This document shows positions 1 to 9,043 of a stretch of DNA of 64,000 nucleotides, in pieces. Origin of the DNA: Serratia marcescens (lineage in GTDB: Bacteria > Pseudomonadota > Gammaproteobacteria > Enterobacterales > Enterobacteriaceae); contig NZ_MJAO01000009.1 of NCBI RefSeq assembly GCF_001902635.1, positions 1-64,000 of the forward strand, given 5' to 3'. Position 1 is the first letter of the stretch; the number at the start of each line of letters is the position of its first letter. The position numbers were made by a program, and so were the translations under genes. The notes beneath the pieces were generated by a model. It saw only the letters and a list, made by a program, of their open reading frames with translations, made no database searches and had not been told where the DNA came from.

Positions 1-128
1 TTGCCCACAGTGGCGGCACAAGGCTACCCAATGCCCTCAAAGGGCAGGTATTTAAACAGCCCGTCGTTACAGTGCCGCCCACACAATGGCTCGTCGTGTC
101 ATTATCGCCAAAGCCGCCTCCATAGCGC

Positions 129-815
129 CTATGCTGCCGGTAAAGATTTAATATAATCTTCAAAACGTTTACCTCTTTCCTGTCGAAAACGTTCGCCGGT
201 GTCCGTCAACGATAGAATGCCATCAACGCGCAGATTGCGGAAATCGGCTTTGGTCTCGCACCATATGGTCAGCAGCCATACGGCGTCAAACATCGTCAAT
301 CCTAATGGCCTGATATTTCTTCGGCTTTCATTGCCTTTAAGGTCGCGATAGCAGACGACCAACCGCTTTCTGCCTCGAATAGCCACGCGCAATGGCTCCA
401 GATGCCTGTCGGCCAGCTCATACTCCAGACTCCTGCGCGAGACGGCGCGCAATGGCATATGCTCATAGCGTTTCTTCGCATCGTCATCCAACATGGCACC
501 TATTTTGGATGAAACGCGACGTGCCGCTTCACCCAGCTGCGCATCACCACGAGCCGCAATCAGACGAGTACCCAGCATTATGGCCTCCAGCTCGTTAGCG
601 TCAAAATGCAGCGGCGGCAAGAAATACCCCTTTTCCAGCTGGTACCCCAATCCAGACTCGCCGCGGATCGGCGCGCCCATCGCCTGCAACGTGCTCATAT
701 CTCGATAGATGGTTCGCACCGAAACGTCCAGCGTCTGGGCCAGAAACTCCGCCGAAACCGGGCGTTGTCTGCCGCGCAGTTGGTCGAGTATTGAAAATAA
801 CCTGACGGTTCTCAC
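129..815 (-). CDS. WYL-domain (YafY-type) transcriptional regulator
   Basis: This is a DNA-binding regulator of 228 residues. The N-terminal 60 residues form a DeoR-like winged helix-turn-helix (LDVSVRTIYRDMSTLQ recognition region). The rest is a WYL-type ligand-sensing domain, although the WYL signature itself is degenerate. I chose the GTG start at 815 because it lies 6 bases after a strong GGAGG; the reading frame also runs further upstream to an ATG at 872 with no ribosome site. It is divergent from the small gene starting at 897, and an imperfect palindrome in the shared control region (832-852) is a likely operator. Regulators of this family usually control the divergent neighbour; the ligand is unknown. 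Confidence 0.85.
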   Translation of the reverse strand: MRTVRLFSILDQLRGRQRPVSAEFLAQTLDVSVRTIYRDMSTLQAMGAPIRGESGLGYQLEKGYFLPPLHFDANELEAIMLGTRLIAARGDAQLGEAARRVSSKIGAMLDDDAKKRYEHMPLRAVSRRSLEYELADRHLEPLRVAIRGRKRLVVCYRDLKGNESRRNIRPLGLTMFDAVWLLTIWCETKADFRNLRVDGILSLTDTGERFRQERGKRFEDYIKSLPAA

Positions 816-831
816 TGAATGCCTCCGACAC

Positions 832-852
832 CCCTGACAAAAATTGGCAGGG
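832..852. promoter_or_regulatory. Candidate operator palindrome between the WYL regulator and its divergent neighbour
   Basis: A 9-bp arm CCCTGACAA (832-840), a 3-bp AAA spacer and the arm TTGGCAGGG (844-852) form an inverted repeat with one mismatch. It sits in the 81-bp gap between the two divergent starts. Position and symmetry fit a dimeric regulator site. The assignment to the WYL regulator is inference. Confidence 0.45.
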
Positions 853-896
853 TCGCGGCCTATGATAGTCACTCACCCATTACTGGAAAAATTACC

Positions 897-1247
897 ATGA
901 CATCCCCTAATCACATAGCAGCATATTCCCCCGCCAGTGCCGGCCATGGCGTCGAACTGAGCCGCTTCAGACTAAGAAAAGGCGTTACCGAAGAGAAGAT
1001 GTACGCTGCCTATTGCCAAATGGTGCAACATCATCTGTCTGCGCAACCAGGTTGGCTACATCAGTATTTACTTAAACTGGACGGAGACGTTTTCGTCGAT
1101 GTGGCCATTGCAGAAAGCCATGCACAGTCGCAGGCCATCTGTACCAGTTGGCATGGCCAATCACATTGCGAAAGCTTCCTTAGCCTTATCGAGCCGGAGA
1201 GCATGCACTTTGGAACGTTAATGTGCGCTCCACTCGTTATTCGATAA
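897..1247 (+). CDS. Small protein, probable dimeric alpha-beta barrel (antibiotic-biosynthesis-monooxygenase-like)
   Basis: A 116-residue soluble protein without signal peptide. The pattern of a beta strand (VELSRFRL), a helix (KMYAAYCQMVQHHL), the Gly-Trp turn (QPGWLHQYL) and a second strand-helix unit resembles the ferredoxin-like ABM/DABB fold, but no catalytic residues can be assigned. The ATG at 897 is preferred because the frame upstream crosses the operator region and codes poorly. It is divergent from the WYL regulator, an arrangement in which the regulator often controls the small gene. Its substrate is unknown. Confidence 0.65.
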   Translation: MTSPNHIAAYSPASAGHGVELSRFRLRKGVTEEKMYAAYCQMVQHHLSAQPGWLHQYLLKLDGDVFVDVAIAESHAQSQAICTSWHGQSHCESFLSLIEPESMHFGTLMCAPLVIR

Positions 1248-1372
1248 GCACACCGACAAGACGATCATTATCATAAGTGGGAGAAATGGCGAGATAGCAA
1301 TGGAGAGATTGAGCTTGCGCGTCGAGACCTGCTACGCTCGCGGGTAACAAAAATCACCGCTAAGGACCCCGC

Positions 1373-1813
1373 ATGATCGTCATCTGCGACCACGACAACC
1401 TCGACGCTTGGCTGGCGCTGCGCACGGCACTGTGGCCGTCCAGCCCGCCTGAAGAGCACCGCGCGGAAATGCGCGAGATATTGGCTTCACCGCACCACAC
1501 CGCGTTTATGGCGCGGGGGCTGGACGGCGCTTTCGTTGGCTTTGCCGAGGTCGCGCTGCGCTACGATTACGTTAACGGCTGCGAATCGTCGCCGGTGGCG
1601 TTTCTGGAAGGGATTTATACCCTTGAGCGCGCCCGCCGCCAGGGCTGGGCCGCGCGTTTGATCGCGCAGGTGCAGGAATGGGCGAAGCAACAGGGGTGCA
1701 GCGAGCTGGCGTCGGATACCGATATCGCCAATCTGGACTCCCAGCGCCTGCACGCGGCGCTGGGCTTTGCCGAAACGGAACGGGTGGTGTTTTACCGTAA
1801 AACGCTGGGCTGA
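1373..1813 (+). CDS. aac(6')-Ic: Aminoglycoside 6'-N-acetyltransferase, AAC(6')-Ic type
   Basis: GNAT-family enzyme of 146 residues that transfers acetyl from acetyl-CoA to the 6'-amino group of aminoglycosides. I recognise the sequence as the chromosomal S. marcescens AAC(6')-Ic with a few substitutions. The acetyl-CoA loop is around residues 82-92 (ERARRQGWAARL), and the C-terminal SQRLHAALGF segment is typical of the family. The start has AAGGA six bases upstream. A weak promoter candidate is TTGAGC (1309-1314) with TACGCT (1333-1338) at 18-bp spacing, in keeping with the normally low expression of this gene. It ends tail-to-tail against the HPP gene with no intergenic base. Confidence 0.95.
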   Translation: MIVICDHDNLDAWLALRTALWPSSPPEEHRAEMREILASPHHTAFMARGLDGAFVGFAEVALRYDYVNGCESSPVAFLEGIYTLERARRQGWAARLIAQVQEWAKQQGCSELASDTDIANLDSQRLHAALGFAETERVVFYRKTLG

Positions 1814-2530
1814 TCAGGCGGTCTTGCTTTGCCGCTGATGCGCCAGCTGCTCGGCGCGCAGCAGGATCTCCTGCAGATCGTCCTCGTCGATATCGAACAG
1901 ATCCCCCTCCATCAGCGCCTCGTGCAGATCGGCGCGGGTGATGGAAACGGCATCAATTGGCAGATTGGCCGGTTTGGCCTCCGCCGGCGCCAGCGCGTGT
2001 GGGTAGCGCCGCCCGGCCAGGTTATTGAACAAAATGGCCAGCGCCGCCAACAACGCCGAGTTCAACAGCACCGGGTACAGCACGAAGTGGTAGCCCATCT
2101 GGTGAATGCCGGGGCCGCCGAGGATCGCGGTCAGCGCGACGGCGCCACCCGGCGGATGCAGACAACGCAGCTTGAACATCAAGCCGATGGCCACTGCCGC
2201 CGCCGCGCCGCAGGCCAGACCGGGATCGGGAATCAACAGCCCGGCGGTGACGCCCACCGTCGCCGCCACCGTATTGCCGCCGACGATCGACCAAGGCTGC
2301 GCCAACGGACTGTTAGGCACGCCGAACAACAACACCGCCGAGGCGCCCATCGGCGCGATAAACCACAGGTTCACCTCACCCAAAATAAAGTGGCTGATCC
2401 AGCCGGCGAGCATCAGCCCCAAACCGGCGCCGACGCTGGAAATCAGCATTTCTCGCTTGCCCACCGCCAGCGGATGCGGCCACAGGCGCGCGCATCCCAC
2501 TTTCACTCGTTCTATCCACTGCGTCTTCAT
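1814..2530 (-). CDS. HPP family integral membrane protein
   Basis: A 238-residue protein with about five hydrophobic segments from residue 27 to 170 and the diagnostic LHPPGGA motif of the HPP family in the middle. The tail after residue 185 is hydrophilic and acidic (LFDIDEDDLQEILLRAEQL). Some HPP proteins have been linked to nitrite transport in other organisms, but function here is unknown. The ATG at 2530 follows AAAGTGGG-type purine-poor sequence, so the exact start is less certain. Its stop codon abuts that of aac(6')-Ic inside a shared TGATCA. Confidence 0.85.
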   Translation of the reverse strand: MKTQWIERVKVGCARLWPHPLAVGKREMLISSVGAGLGLMLAGWISHFILGEVNLWFIAPMGASAVLLFGVPNSPLAQPWSIVGGNTVAATVGVTAGLLIPDPGLACGAAAAVAIGLMFKLRCLHPPGGAVALTAILGGPGIHQMGYHFVLYPVLLNSALLAALAILFNNLAGRRYPHALAPAEAKPANLPIDAVSITRADLHEALMEGDLFDIDEDDLQEILLRAEQLAHQRQSKTA

Positions 2531-2659
2531 GTTACCCGGTATGACTCAATTCACGTGTTGGCAACAAATATATCACATCGAGATTGCCGCCATACGCCGC
2601 GCCGGGAAAGAACTTTTGGCCTAACAGATTGATTTTTGGTCTTCCCTCGACAATGATGA

Positions 2660-3322
<663 letters not shown>

Positions 3323-3325
<3 letters not shown>

Positions 3326-3360
3326 GAAAAAAATCGGCGGCCACGACGCCGCCGTTCTCA
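3323..3360 (-). terminator. Terminator between yfcF and the permease gene
   Basis: A perfect CGGCGGC / GCCGCCG stem (3335-3341 with 3348-3354) is flanked by outer pairing of TGAGAA with TTCTCA. On the minus strand it is followed by seven T residues, so it is best suited to ending the permease transcript, and it may also stop yfcF. Confidence 0.75.
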
Positions 3361-3398
3361 ATGCCGAGAAACAACATCACTACTTGAGGGAAGGCAAA

Positions 3399-4640
3399 TC
3401 ACCATCCAGAGGGCAGATAACCTAACAATGAAGCGATGGCGTACACCGCACTGCCCAGATACAGCAACACAATGCTGATCTGCAGCAACGGGTGCGTAAT
3501 CCAGCTGCACTGCCAGCGCGGCGTCTGGTCGCCATGTTTGCGTGCGCCGCGCAGGATCAGCATCGGCATGATCGACAGGATCACCCCGCTGAACACCCCG
3601 GCGAAGTAGAGCGCGTTGACGAACGACACCAGCCCGCTGTAGGCCAGCGCGAACGGCGGCACCACCACCAGCAGCAGTACGCCGAAGCGGCGCAACGGCA
3701 GCTCGTCGTTGCCCAACCGGAACTTGTCGAAGATATTGGTCAGGAAGCTGCCGCCCAGCCCCCAGTACGAAGTCAGCATTGCGCACAGCGCGAAGATATT
3801 GGCGGAGAAGAACGCCCACTGCCCCAGTGCCTGGCCCCAGGAGATGGTAGCCACGTCGGAGATGTCATCCAAGCCGCTGAGCGCAATCACCGACATCGGC
3901 ACCGCCGCCAGCAAAATGAAGGTCACTGCCATGCCGACGACAATCGCCTTCGGTAGCTGCTCCGGCTTGTCGGCAAAGCCGCGCGCCATCTCCGGCACGA
4001 TGTACTGCGCCGAGAAACAGAACACCACCACGTTGAACACCGGCACCATATAACGCCAGTCGCCGTCCAGCAGGTTGCGCATCTGAGTGGTGTCTTTCAG
4101 CAGCGTCGCCGCCACCAGCGCGGTCAGCATCACCACCATACCGATACTGATGAACTTCTCGCCGCGGCCGATCGCTTTCAAACCGAGGTACAGCACGCCG
4201 GCGGCGGGCACGAAGAACAGCAGGCTGCCGAGCGCCGGCGAGATGCCGAACAGCGATTGCAGCAGCTTGCCGCTGCCGGTCATATAGGCGGTGAGCGCCC
4301 CGACGCTGTTGACGCACACCGAAGCGAACATCAGCCAGGCGCCCAGGCCACCGACATAGCGCTTCGCCAGCCCGCTCAGTTGCAAATGCGCCCGAGTGCG
4401 CAGCGTAGATTCGGCGACGTACAGCATGGTGATGGTGGTCAGGCTCCCCACCAGGACCAGCCAGAACAACAGCGGCAGGAAACCGGCCTTGCTGGAGGCG
4501 TAGGCGATGGAGAGCACCCCGGCGCCGATGTTGGTGCCGACGATCATCGCCACCCCTTCAAGAAAACTCAACGATTTGGCGGGTGCAGGTGCTCGCACCC
4601 CGGCGGCAAGCGCCGGAGAAACAGAGATATTATCAGACAT
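3399..4640 (-). CDS. Amino acid permease, aromatic/hydroxy amino acid permease-like, of the GABA locus
   Basis: A 413-residue inner-membrane protein with about eleven hydrophobic segments. The first transmembrane segment carries the GTNIGAGVLSIAY motif characteristic of the HAAAP/AAAP transporters (TyrP/Mtr/TnaB relatives) rather than the APC-type GabP. It is the last gene of the minus-strand set gabT-gabD-permease, 58 bp beyond gabD, so the inferred substrate is GABA or a related amino acid. This is context only; aromatic amino acids remain possible. The ATG at 4640 follows an AAAGGATGATGC sequence that supplies the ribosome site. Confidence 0.8.
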   Translation of the reverse strand: MSDNISVSPALAAGVRAPAPAKSLSFLEGVAMIVGTNIGAGVLSIAYASSKAGFLPLLFWLVLVGSLTTITMLYVAESTLRTRAHLQLSGLAKRYVGGLGAWLMFASVCVNSVGALTAYMTGSGKLLQSLFGISPALGSLLFFVPAAGVLYLGLKAIGRGEKFISIGMVVMLTALVAATLLKDTTQMRNLLDGDWRYMVPVFNVVVFCFSAQYIVPEMARGFADKPEQLPKAIVVGMAVTFILLAAVPMSVIALSGLDDISDVATISWGQALGQWAFFSANIFALCAMLTSYWGLGGSFLTNIFDKFRLGNDELPLRRFGVLLLVVVPPFALAYSGLVSFVNALYFAGVFSGVILSIMPMLILRGARKHGDQTPRWQCSWITHPLLQISIVLLYLGSAVYAIASLLGYLPSGW

Positions 4641-4698
4641 GCATCATCCTTTATCGCCCGGCGACGCTGGCCGCCGGGATGGGTTAACGTCCTGGCGT

Positions 4699-6153
4699 TC
4701 AACAGCTCACATCGATACACAGGTATTTCAGCTCCAGATATTCTTCTATCCCGTAGCGCGATCCTTCACGCCCGAGCCCTGACTGTTTCACACCGCCGAA
4801 CGGTGCCACTTCGTTGGAAATCAGCCCGGTGTTGATGCCGACCATGCCGTACTCCAGCGCTTCCGGCACACGCCACTGGCGCGCGGCGTTCTGCGTGAAC
4901 AGGTAAGCGGCCAGGCCGAATTCGGTGTCGTTGGCCATGGCGATGGCTTCAGCCTCGTCATGGAAACGGAACAGCGGCGCCACCGGCCCGAAGGTCTCTT
5001 CTTTGGCGAAGCGCATCTTCTGCGTCACGCCGGTCACCACCGTCGGTTGGAAGAAGGTGCCGCCCAGCGCGTGCGGCTGGCCGCCGGTGGCGATCTGCGC
5101 CCCTTTGATCAGCGCATCATCGATATGGCTCTGCACCTTCGCCACCGCATCGCTGTCGATCAGCGGCCCTTGGGTGGTGCCTTCGTGGCTGCCGTCGCCG
5201 ACTTTCAACTGCTCGACCGCCGCCACCAGCTTCTCCGCCAGGCGCTCGTAGATGCCGTCCTGCACGTAGATGCGGTTGGCGCAGACGCAGGTCTGGCCGC
5301 TGTTGCGGAACTTGGAGGCCATGATGCCCGCCACCGCCGCGTCCAAATTGGCATCGTCGAACACGATGACCGGCGCATTGCCGCCCAGCTCCAGCGACAG
5401 TTTCTTGATGCTCGGCGCGCACTGCGCCATCAGGATGCGGCCGACCTCGGTCGAACCGGTAAAGCTCAGCTTGCGCACCACCGGGCTGTCGCACAGCACC
5501 TTGCCCACCTGCGCCGCTTCGCCGGTCACCACCTGCAAAACGCCCGCGGGAATACCGGCGTCCTGCGCCAGCTTGGCCAGCGCCAGCGCGGTCAACGGCG
5601 TTTGCTCGGCCGGTTTGACGATGATGGCGCAACCCGCCGCCAGCGCCGGCGCCACCTTACGGGTGATCATCGCCGCCGGGAAGTTCCACGGGGTGATCGC
5701 CGCGCACACGCCGATCGGCTGCTTCACCACCACCAGGCGCTGCGAAGCCTGCGGCGCCTGCAATACCGCGCCGTCCACCCGCTTGGCCTCTTCGGCGAAC
5801 CAGGTGATGAACGACGCGGCGTAGGCCACTTCGCCGCGCGCTTCTGCCAGCGACTTGCCCTGTTCGGCGGTCATCAGCTGCGCCAGATCTTCCTGCGCGG
5901 CCAGCACCTTGTCGGCCCAGGCCAACAGCAGCGCGGAGCGCTGCTTGGCGGTCAGCTGTTTCCAGTCGTTTTGCGCCCGCTGCGCCGCCGCGATCGCCTG
6001 CTGGGTTTCCTCTTCGCTGACCAGCGGAATGCTGGCCAGTTCGGCACCGCTAGCCGGGTTGATCACCGCTTCGCGCTTGCCGCTCAGGGCGTCGCACCAT
6101 TCGCCGTTGATCAGACACTGGCTGCGCAACAGCTCGGGATTATTCAATTTCAT
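4699..6153 (-). CDS. gabD: Succinate-semialdehyde dehydrogenase [NAD(P)+]
   Basis: A 484-residue ALDH that oxidises succinate semialdehyde to succinate, the second step of GABA catabolism. The general base Glu255 lies in LELGGNAP and the nucleophile Cys289 in NSGQTCVCANR, with the Rossmann segment FTGSTEVGR at about 231-239. The length equals that of E. coli GabD (482). It begins 12 bp after the gabT stop with GGAGCG as ribosome site, so the two are an operon. A paralogous Sad-type enzyme is the alternative, but the neighbour gabT makes gabD the natural call. Confidence 0.93.
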   Translation of the reverse strand: MKLNNPELLRSQCLINGEWCDALSGKREAVINPASGAELASIPLVSEEETQQAIAAAQRAQNDWKQLTAKQRSALLLAWADKVLAAQEDLAQLMTAEQGKSLAEARGEVAYAASFITWFAEEAKRVDGAVLQAPQASQRLVVVKQPIGVCAAITPWNFPAAMITRKVAPALAAGCAIIVKPAEQTPLTALALAKLAQDAGIPAGVLQVVTGEAAQVGKVLCDSPVVRKLSFTGSTEVGRILMAQCAPSIKKLSLELGGNAPVIVFDDANLDAAVAGIMASKFRNSGQTCVCANRIYVQDGIYERLAEKLVAAVEQLKVGDGSHEGTTQGPLIDSDAVAKVQSHIDDALIKGAQIATGGQPHALGGTFFQPTVVTGVTQKMRFAKEETFGPVAPLFRFHDEAEAIAMANDTEFGLAAYLFTQNAARQWRVPEALEYGMVGINTGLISNEVAPFGGVKQSGLGREGSRYGIEEYLELKYLCIDVSC

Positions 6154-6165
6154 GCCGTTCGCTCC

Positions 6166-7431
6166 TTAGTGGGCCAGCGCGCGGGACAGGATGCCCATCG
6201 CCTTGGTGAACTGATCGTCCGGGATGGTCAGCGGGTACAGGAAGCGGATCACGTTACCGTTCACGCCGCAGCTCAACAGCAGCAACCCTTCTTCCATCGC
6301 CTTCTGCTGCACCTGACGGGTGATCTCCGCCGAAGGCTTGCCGGTGGCCGGATCGTTGAACTCCACCGCCACCATCGAACCCTGCGCGCGCACATCGGCG
6401 ATCGCCGAGCTGGTTTTGCGCGCCTGCTGCAACACTTCCACCAGGTGCTGACCGAGGCGCTGGGCGCGCTGGCACAGCTGCTCTTCTTCGATCACATCCA
6501 GCACTGCGTGCGCCGCAGCCACCGCCAGCGGGTTACCGGCGTAGGTGCCGCCCAGCCCGCCCGGCGCCGGCGCGTCCATCACCTCGGCGCGGCCCGCCAC
6601 CGCCGACAGCGGCATGCCGCCCGCCAGGCTTTTCGCCATGGTGATCAGATCCGGTTTAACGCTGTAGTGCTCCATGGCGAACAGCTTGCCGGTACGGGCG
6701 AAGCCGGTCTGCACTTCGTCGGCGATCAGCAGGATGCCGTGCTGATCGCACAGCGCGCGCAGCGCCTGCATGAACTCGGCCGGCGCCACGTTGAAGCCGC
6801 CTTCGCCCTGCACCGGCTCCAGCACGATCGCCGCCACCTGCTTGGGATCGATATCCGCTTTAAACAGGCGATCCAGGCTGTTCATCGCGTCCTCGGTGGT
6901 CACGCCGTACAGCGCGTTCGGGTACTGGCCGTGGAACACCGAGCCGGGGAATGGGCCAAAGCCCAGTTTGTAAGGCGCCACTTTGCCGGTCAGCGCCATA
7001 GTCATGTAGGTACGGCCATGGAAGCCGCCGCCGAAGGTGATCAGCCCCGGGCGGCCGGTGTAGGCGCGGGCGATCTTCACCGCGTTTTCCACCGCTTCCG
7101 CGCCGGTGGTGAAGAAGGCGGTTTTACACGGGCCGGCGATCGGCGCACGCTGGTTGATGCGCTCCGCCAGCGAGACATAGCTTTCGTAAGGAACGATCTG
7201 ATAGGCGGTGTGGGTGAAGGCCTGCAGCTGCTTTTCAATCGCGGCGATCACCTTCGGGTGGCGGTGGCCGGTGTTCAGCACGGCGATCCCCGAGGCGAAG
7301 TCGATCACTTCTTTGCCTTCCACATCCCACAGCGTGGCGTTCTCTGCGCGCTCGGCGTAAAAACCACACATCACGCCCACTCCGCGCGGGGTGGCGTCCT
7401 GACGGCGTTGGTTCAATTCTGCGTTTTTCAT
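6166..7431 (-). CDS. gabT: 4-aminobutyrate--2-oxoglutarate transaminase
   Basis: A 421-residue class III aminotransferase that converts GABA and 2-oxoglutarate to succinate semialdehyde and glutamate. The PLP lysine is Lys267 in TMAKSLAGG, with LIADEVQTGFARTG (235-248) upstream and the GGFHGRT phosphate-binding loop at 135-141. The ATG is preceded by GGAGAG. It is first in the gabT-gabD-permease set and divergent from a MocR/GabR-type regulator, which very probably controls it through the repeats in the intergenic region. Confidence 0.94.
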   Translation of the reverse strand: MKNAELNQRRQDATPRGVGVMCGFYAERAENATLWDVEGKEVIDFASGIAVLNTGHRHPKVIAAIEKQLQAFTHTAYQIVPYESYVSLAERINQRAPIAGPCKTAFFTTGAEAVENAVKIARAYTGRPGLITFGGGFHGRTYMTMALTGKVAPYKLGFGPFPGSVFHGQYPNALYGVTTEDAMNSLDRLFKADIDPKQVAAIVLEPVQGEGGFNVAPAEFMQALRALCDQHGILLIADEVQTGFARTGKLFAMEHYSVKPDLITMAKSLAGGMPLSAVAGRAEVMDAPAPGGLGGTYAGNPLAVAAAHAVLDVIEEEQLCQRAQRLGQHLVEVLQQARKTSSAIADVRAQGSMVAVEFNDPATGKPSAEITRQVQQKAMEEGLLLLSCGVNGNVIRFLYPLTIPDDQFTKAMGILSRALAH

Positions 7432-7448
7432 GTTGTTCTCTCCGGTCG

Positions 7449-7533
7449 GTGCCAGTTACACGTTTCGTTCACATTCGTGAAACAATGCCGTTTATTTACA
7501 CAGGATGTGGCCCTATAATCGAGTGCCAGTTAC
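7449..7533. promoter_or_regulatory. Paired direct repeats and palindrome in the gabT/MocR control region
   Basis: The 11-bp sequence GTGCCAGTTAC occurs twice in the same orientation, at 7449-7459 and 7523-7533, 74 bp apart. This is close to seven helical turns, so both copies face the same side of the DNA. Between them is a 14-bp inverted repeat, TTCAC-N4-GTGAA (7468-7481). MocR regulators such as GabR are known to bind direct repeats. One copy overlaps the expected start region of the regulator transcript and the other lies just ahead of the gabT ribosome site. Confidence 0.65.
7491..7519 (+). promoter_or_regulatory. Promoter of the MocR regulator gene
   Basis: A perfect -10 TATAAT lies at 7514-7519. 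Seventeen bases upstream is only a weak -35 (TTTATT, 7491-7496), as expected for a regulated promoter. Predicted initiation near 7526 falls inside the second GTGCCAGTTAC copy, which would give autorepression. Confidence 0.6.
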
Positions 7534-7552
7534 GAATAATTGAGGGATCCAA

Positions 7553-9043
7553 TTGCGCTCATTGAGTGGTGATCTGTTGCTGCAGCGCCTCGGCGAGCAG
7601 CCCGATGACAAGCTGCACAAGCGGCTTTACAACGCGATCCGCACCAGCATTCTCGACGGCAGCCTGCCGCCCTCCAGCCGCCTGCCCGCCTCGCGCGATC
7701 TGGCGCAGGAGCTCAGCCTGTCCCGCAACACTGTATTAACCGTTTATGAACAACTGCTGGCGGAAGGTTACGTGTCGGCGCGCGCCGGCAGCGGCACCTT
7801 CGTCGCCGACACGGTGCCGGACAGCTGCCTCTCCACCGGCGGCGCCCCGGCGGACGGCAGCGGGCAACCGCGGCGCGTTGAACTGTCGGCGCGCGGCGCC
7901 ACGCTGCTGCACCACGCCAGCGCCAGCCCCAAACAGTGGGGGGCATTCATTCCCGGCGTGCCCGACGTCAACGCCTTTCCCCATCAGCTGTTCAGCAAGA
8001 TCCAGGCACGCCTCAGCCGCCGCCCGGCGCCGCAACGGCTGACCTACAGCAATCAGGGCGGCAGCCCGGAGCTGCAGCATGCGTTGGTGGAGTATTTACG
8101 GGTGGCGCGCTCGGTGCGTTGCTCGCCGGAACAGATCCTGATCACCGAGGGCATCCATCAGGCGATCGATCTGGTGACGCGCATGTTGTGTAATCCGGGG
8201 GATGACGCCTGGATCGAAGAGCCGGGCTATTGGGGGATCCGCAATATCCTGCGCATCAATGCGCTGAACATCTGCCCGCTGGCGGTGGACGAAGCCGGGC
8301 TGGTGCCGCCGGAGCAGCCGACCACCCCGCCGCGGCTGATCTTCGTCACCCCGTCGCACCAGTACCCGCTCGGCTCGGTGATGAGCCTGGCGCGCCGCCA
8401 ACGGCTGCTGGCGCTGGCGCGCAACGCCGGCGGTTGGATCGTCGAGGACGACTACGACAGCGAATTCCGCTTTTCCGGCCAACCGATCCCGGCGCTGCAA
8501 GGGCTGGAGGCCGACGCGCCGGTGATCTACATCGGCACCTTCAGCAAAACACTCTACCCGGCGTTGCGCCTCGGCTATGTGGTGTTGCCGCCGCCGCTGG
8601 TGCAGGCGCTGAAAACCGCCCACGCCGAGCTGTATCGCGGTGGGCATCTGCTGATCCAGAGCGCGCTGGCGGAATTCATTCAGGAGGGGCACTACACCGC
8701 GCATATCCGCCGCATGCGGCTGCTGTACGCCCGGCGGCGCGCCTTCCTGACCGGATTGATCGAACAGCACCTCGGCAAACAGGCGCTCAGCGAGTTCAAC
8801 AGCAACGCCGGATTGCACCTGATCCTCAATCTGCCGGACGAGGCCGACGACGTGGCGATCGCCGCCGCCGCCGGCGCGCAGGGGGTACTGGTGCGGCCGC
8901 TGTCGCGCTACTACATGCTGCCCAATCGCCGGCGCGGCCTGCTGATGGGCTTCGCCTGCGTGCCGGAAGAGCAGATGGCCGCCGCTTTCACTCAGTTGCT
9001 GGCGTGCATCAACGCGCCCGAGATGAAAAAGGCGGCCCCTTAG
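7553..9043 (+). CDS. MocR/GabR-type transcriptional regulator (GntR wHTH fused to class I aminotransferase domain)
   Basis: A 496-residue MocR-family protein. Residues about 18-85 are a GntR winged helix (SRDLAQELSLSRNTVLTVYEQL). Residues about 125-490 are a fold-type I aminotransferase domain with the PLP lysine Lys332 in GTFSKTLYPALRLGY and the Asp of EDDYDSEF upstream. The start is a TTG at 7553 with GAGGGA a few bases upstream; no ATG fits. Because it is divergent from gabT it is likely to sense GABA through PLP and to activate gabTD while repressing itself, as GabR does in Bacillus. A PdxR-like role is the alternative. Confidence 0.88.
   Translation: MRSLSGDLLLQRLGEQPDDKLHKRLYNAIRTSILDGSLPPSSRLPASRDLAQELSLSRNTVLTVYEQLLAEGYVSARAGSGTFVADTVPDSCLSTGGAPADGSGQPRRVELSARGATLLHHASASPKQWGAFIPGVPDVNAFPHQLFSKIQARLSRRPAPQRLTYSNQGGSPELQHALVEYLRVARSVRCSPEQILITEGIHQAIDLVTRMLCNPGDDAWIEEPGYWGIRNILRINALNICPLAVDEAGLVPPEQPTTPPRLIFVTPSHQYPLGSVMSLARRQRLLALARNAGGWIVEDDYDSEFRFSGQPIPALQGLEADAPVIYIGTFSKTLYPALRLGYVVLPPPLVQALKTAHAELYRGGHLLIQSALAEFIQEGHYTAHIRRMRLLYARRRAFLTGLIEQHLGKQALSEFNSNAGLHLILNLPDEADDVAIAAAAGAQGVLVRPLSRYYMLPNRRRGLLMGFACVPEEQMAAAFTQLLACINAPEMKKAAP

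Noticed and set aside
32-46. Small hairpin TGCCCT-CAA-AGGGCA near the left edge as a terminator
   Set aside because: Short stem, no T-run, and the gene it might end is outside the window.
2022-2632. Plus-strand frames across the HPP gene as an alternative gene convergent with nothing
   Set aside because: The minus strand encodes a membrane protein with the HPP signature; the opposite frames are Gln/Arg-rich shadows.
4960-7518. Plus-strand open frame of 852 codons opposite gabD-gabT
   Set aside because: It is rich in His, Arg and Gln, shows no domain and mirrors the GC-biased third positions of two well-supported minus-strand genes; a shadow frame.
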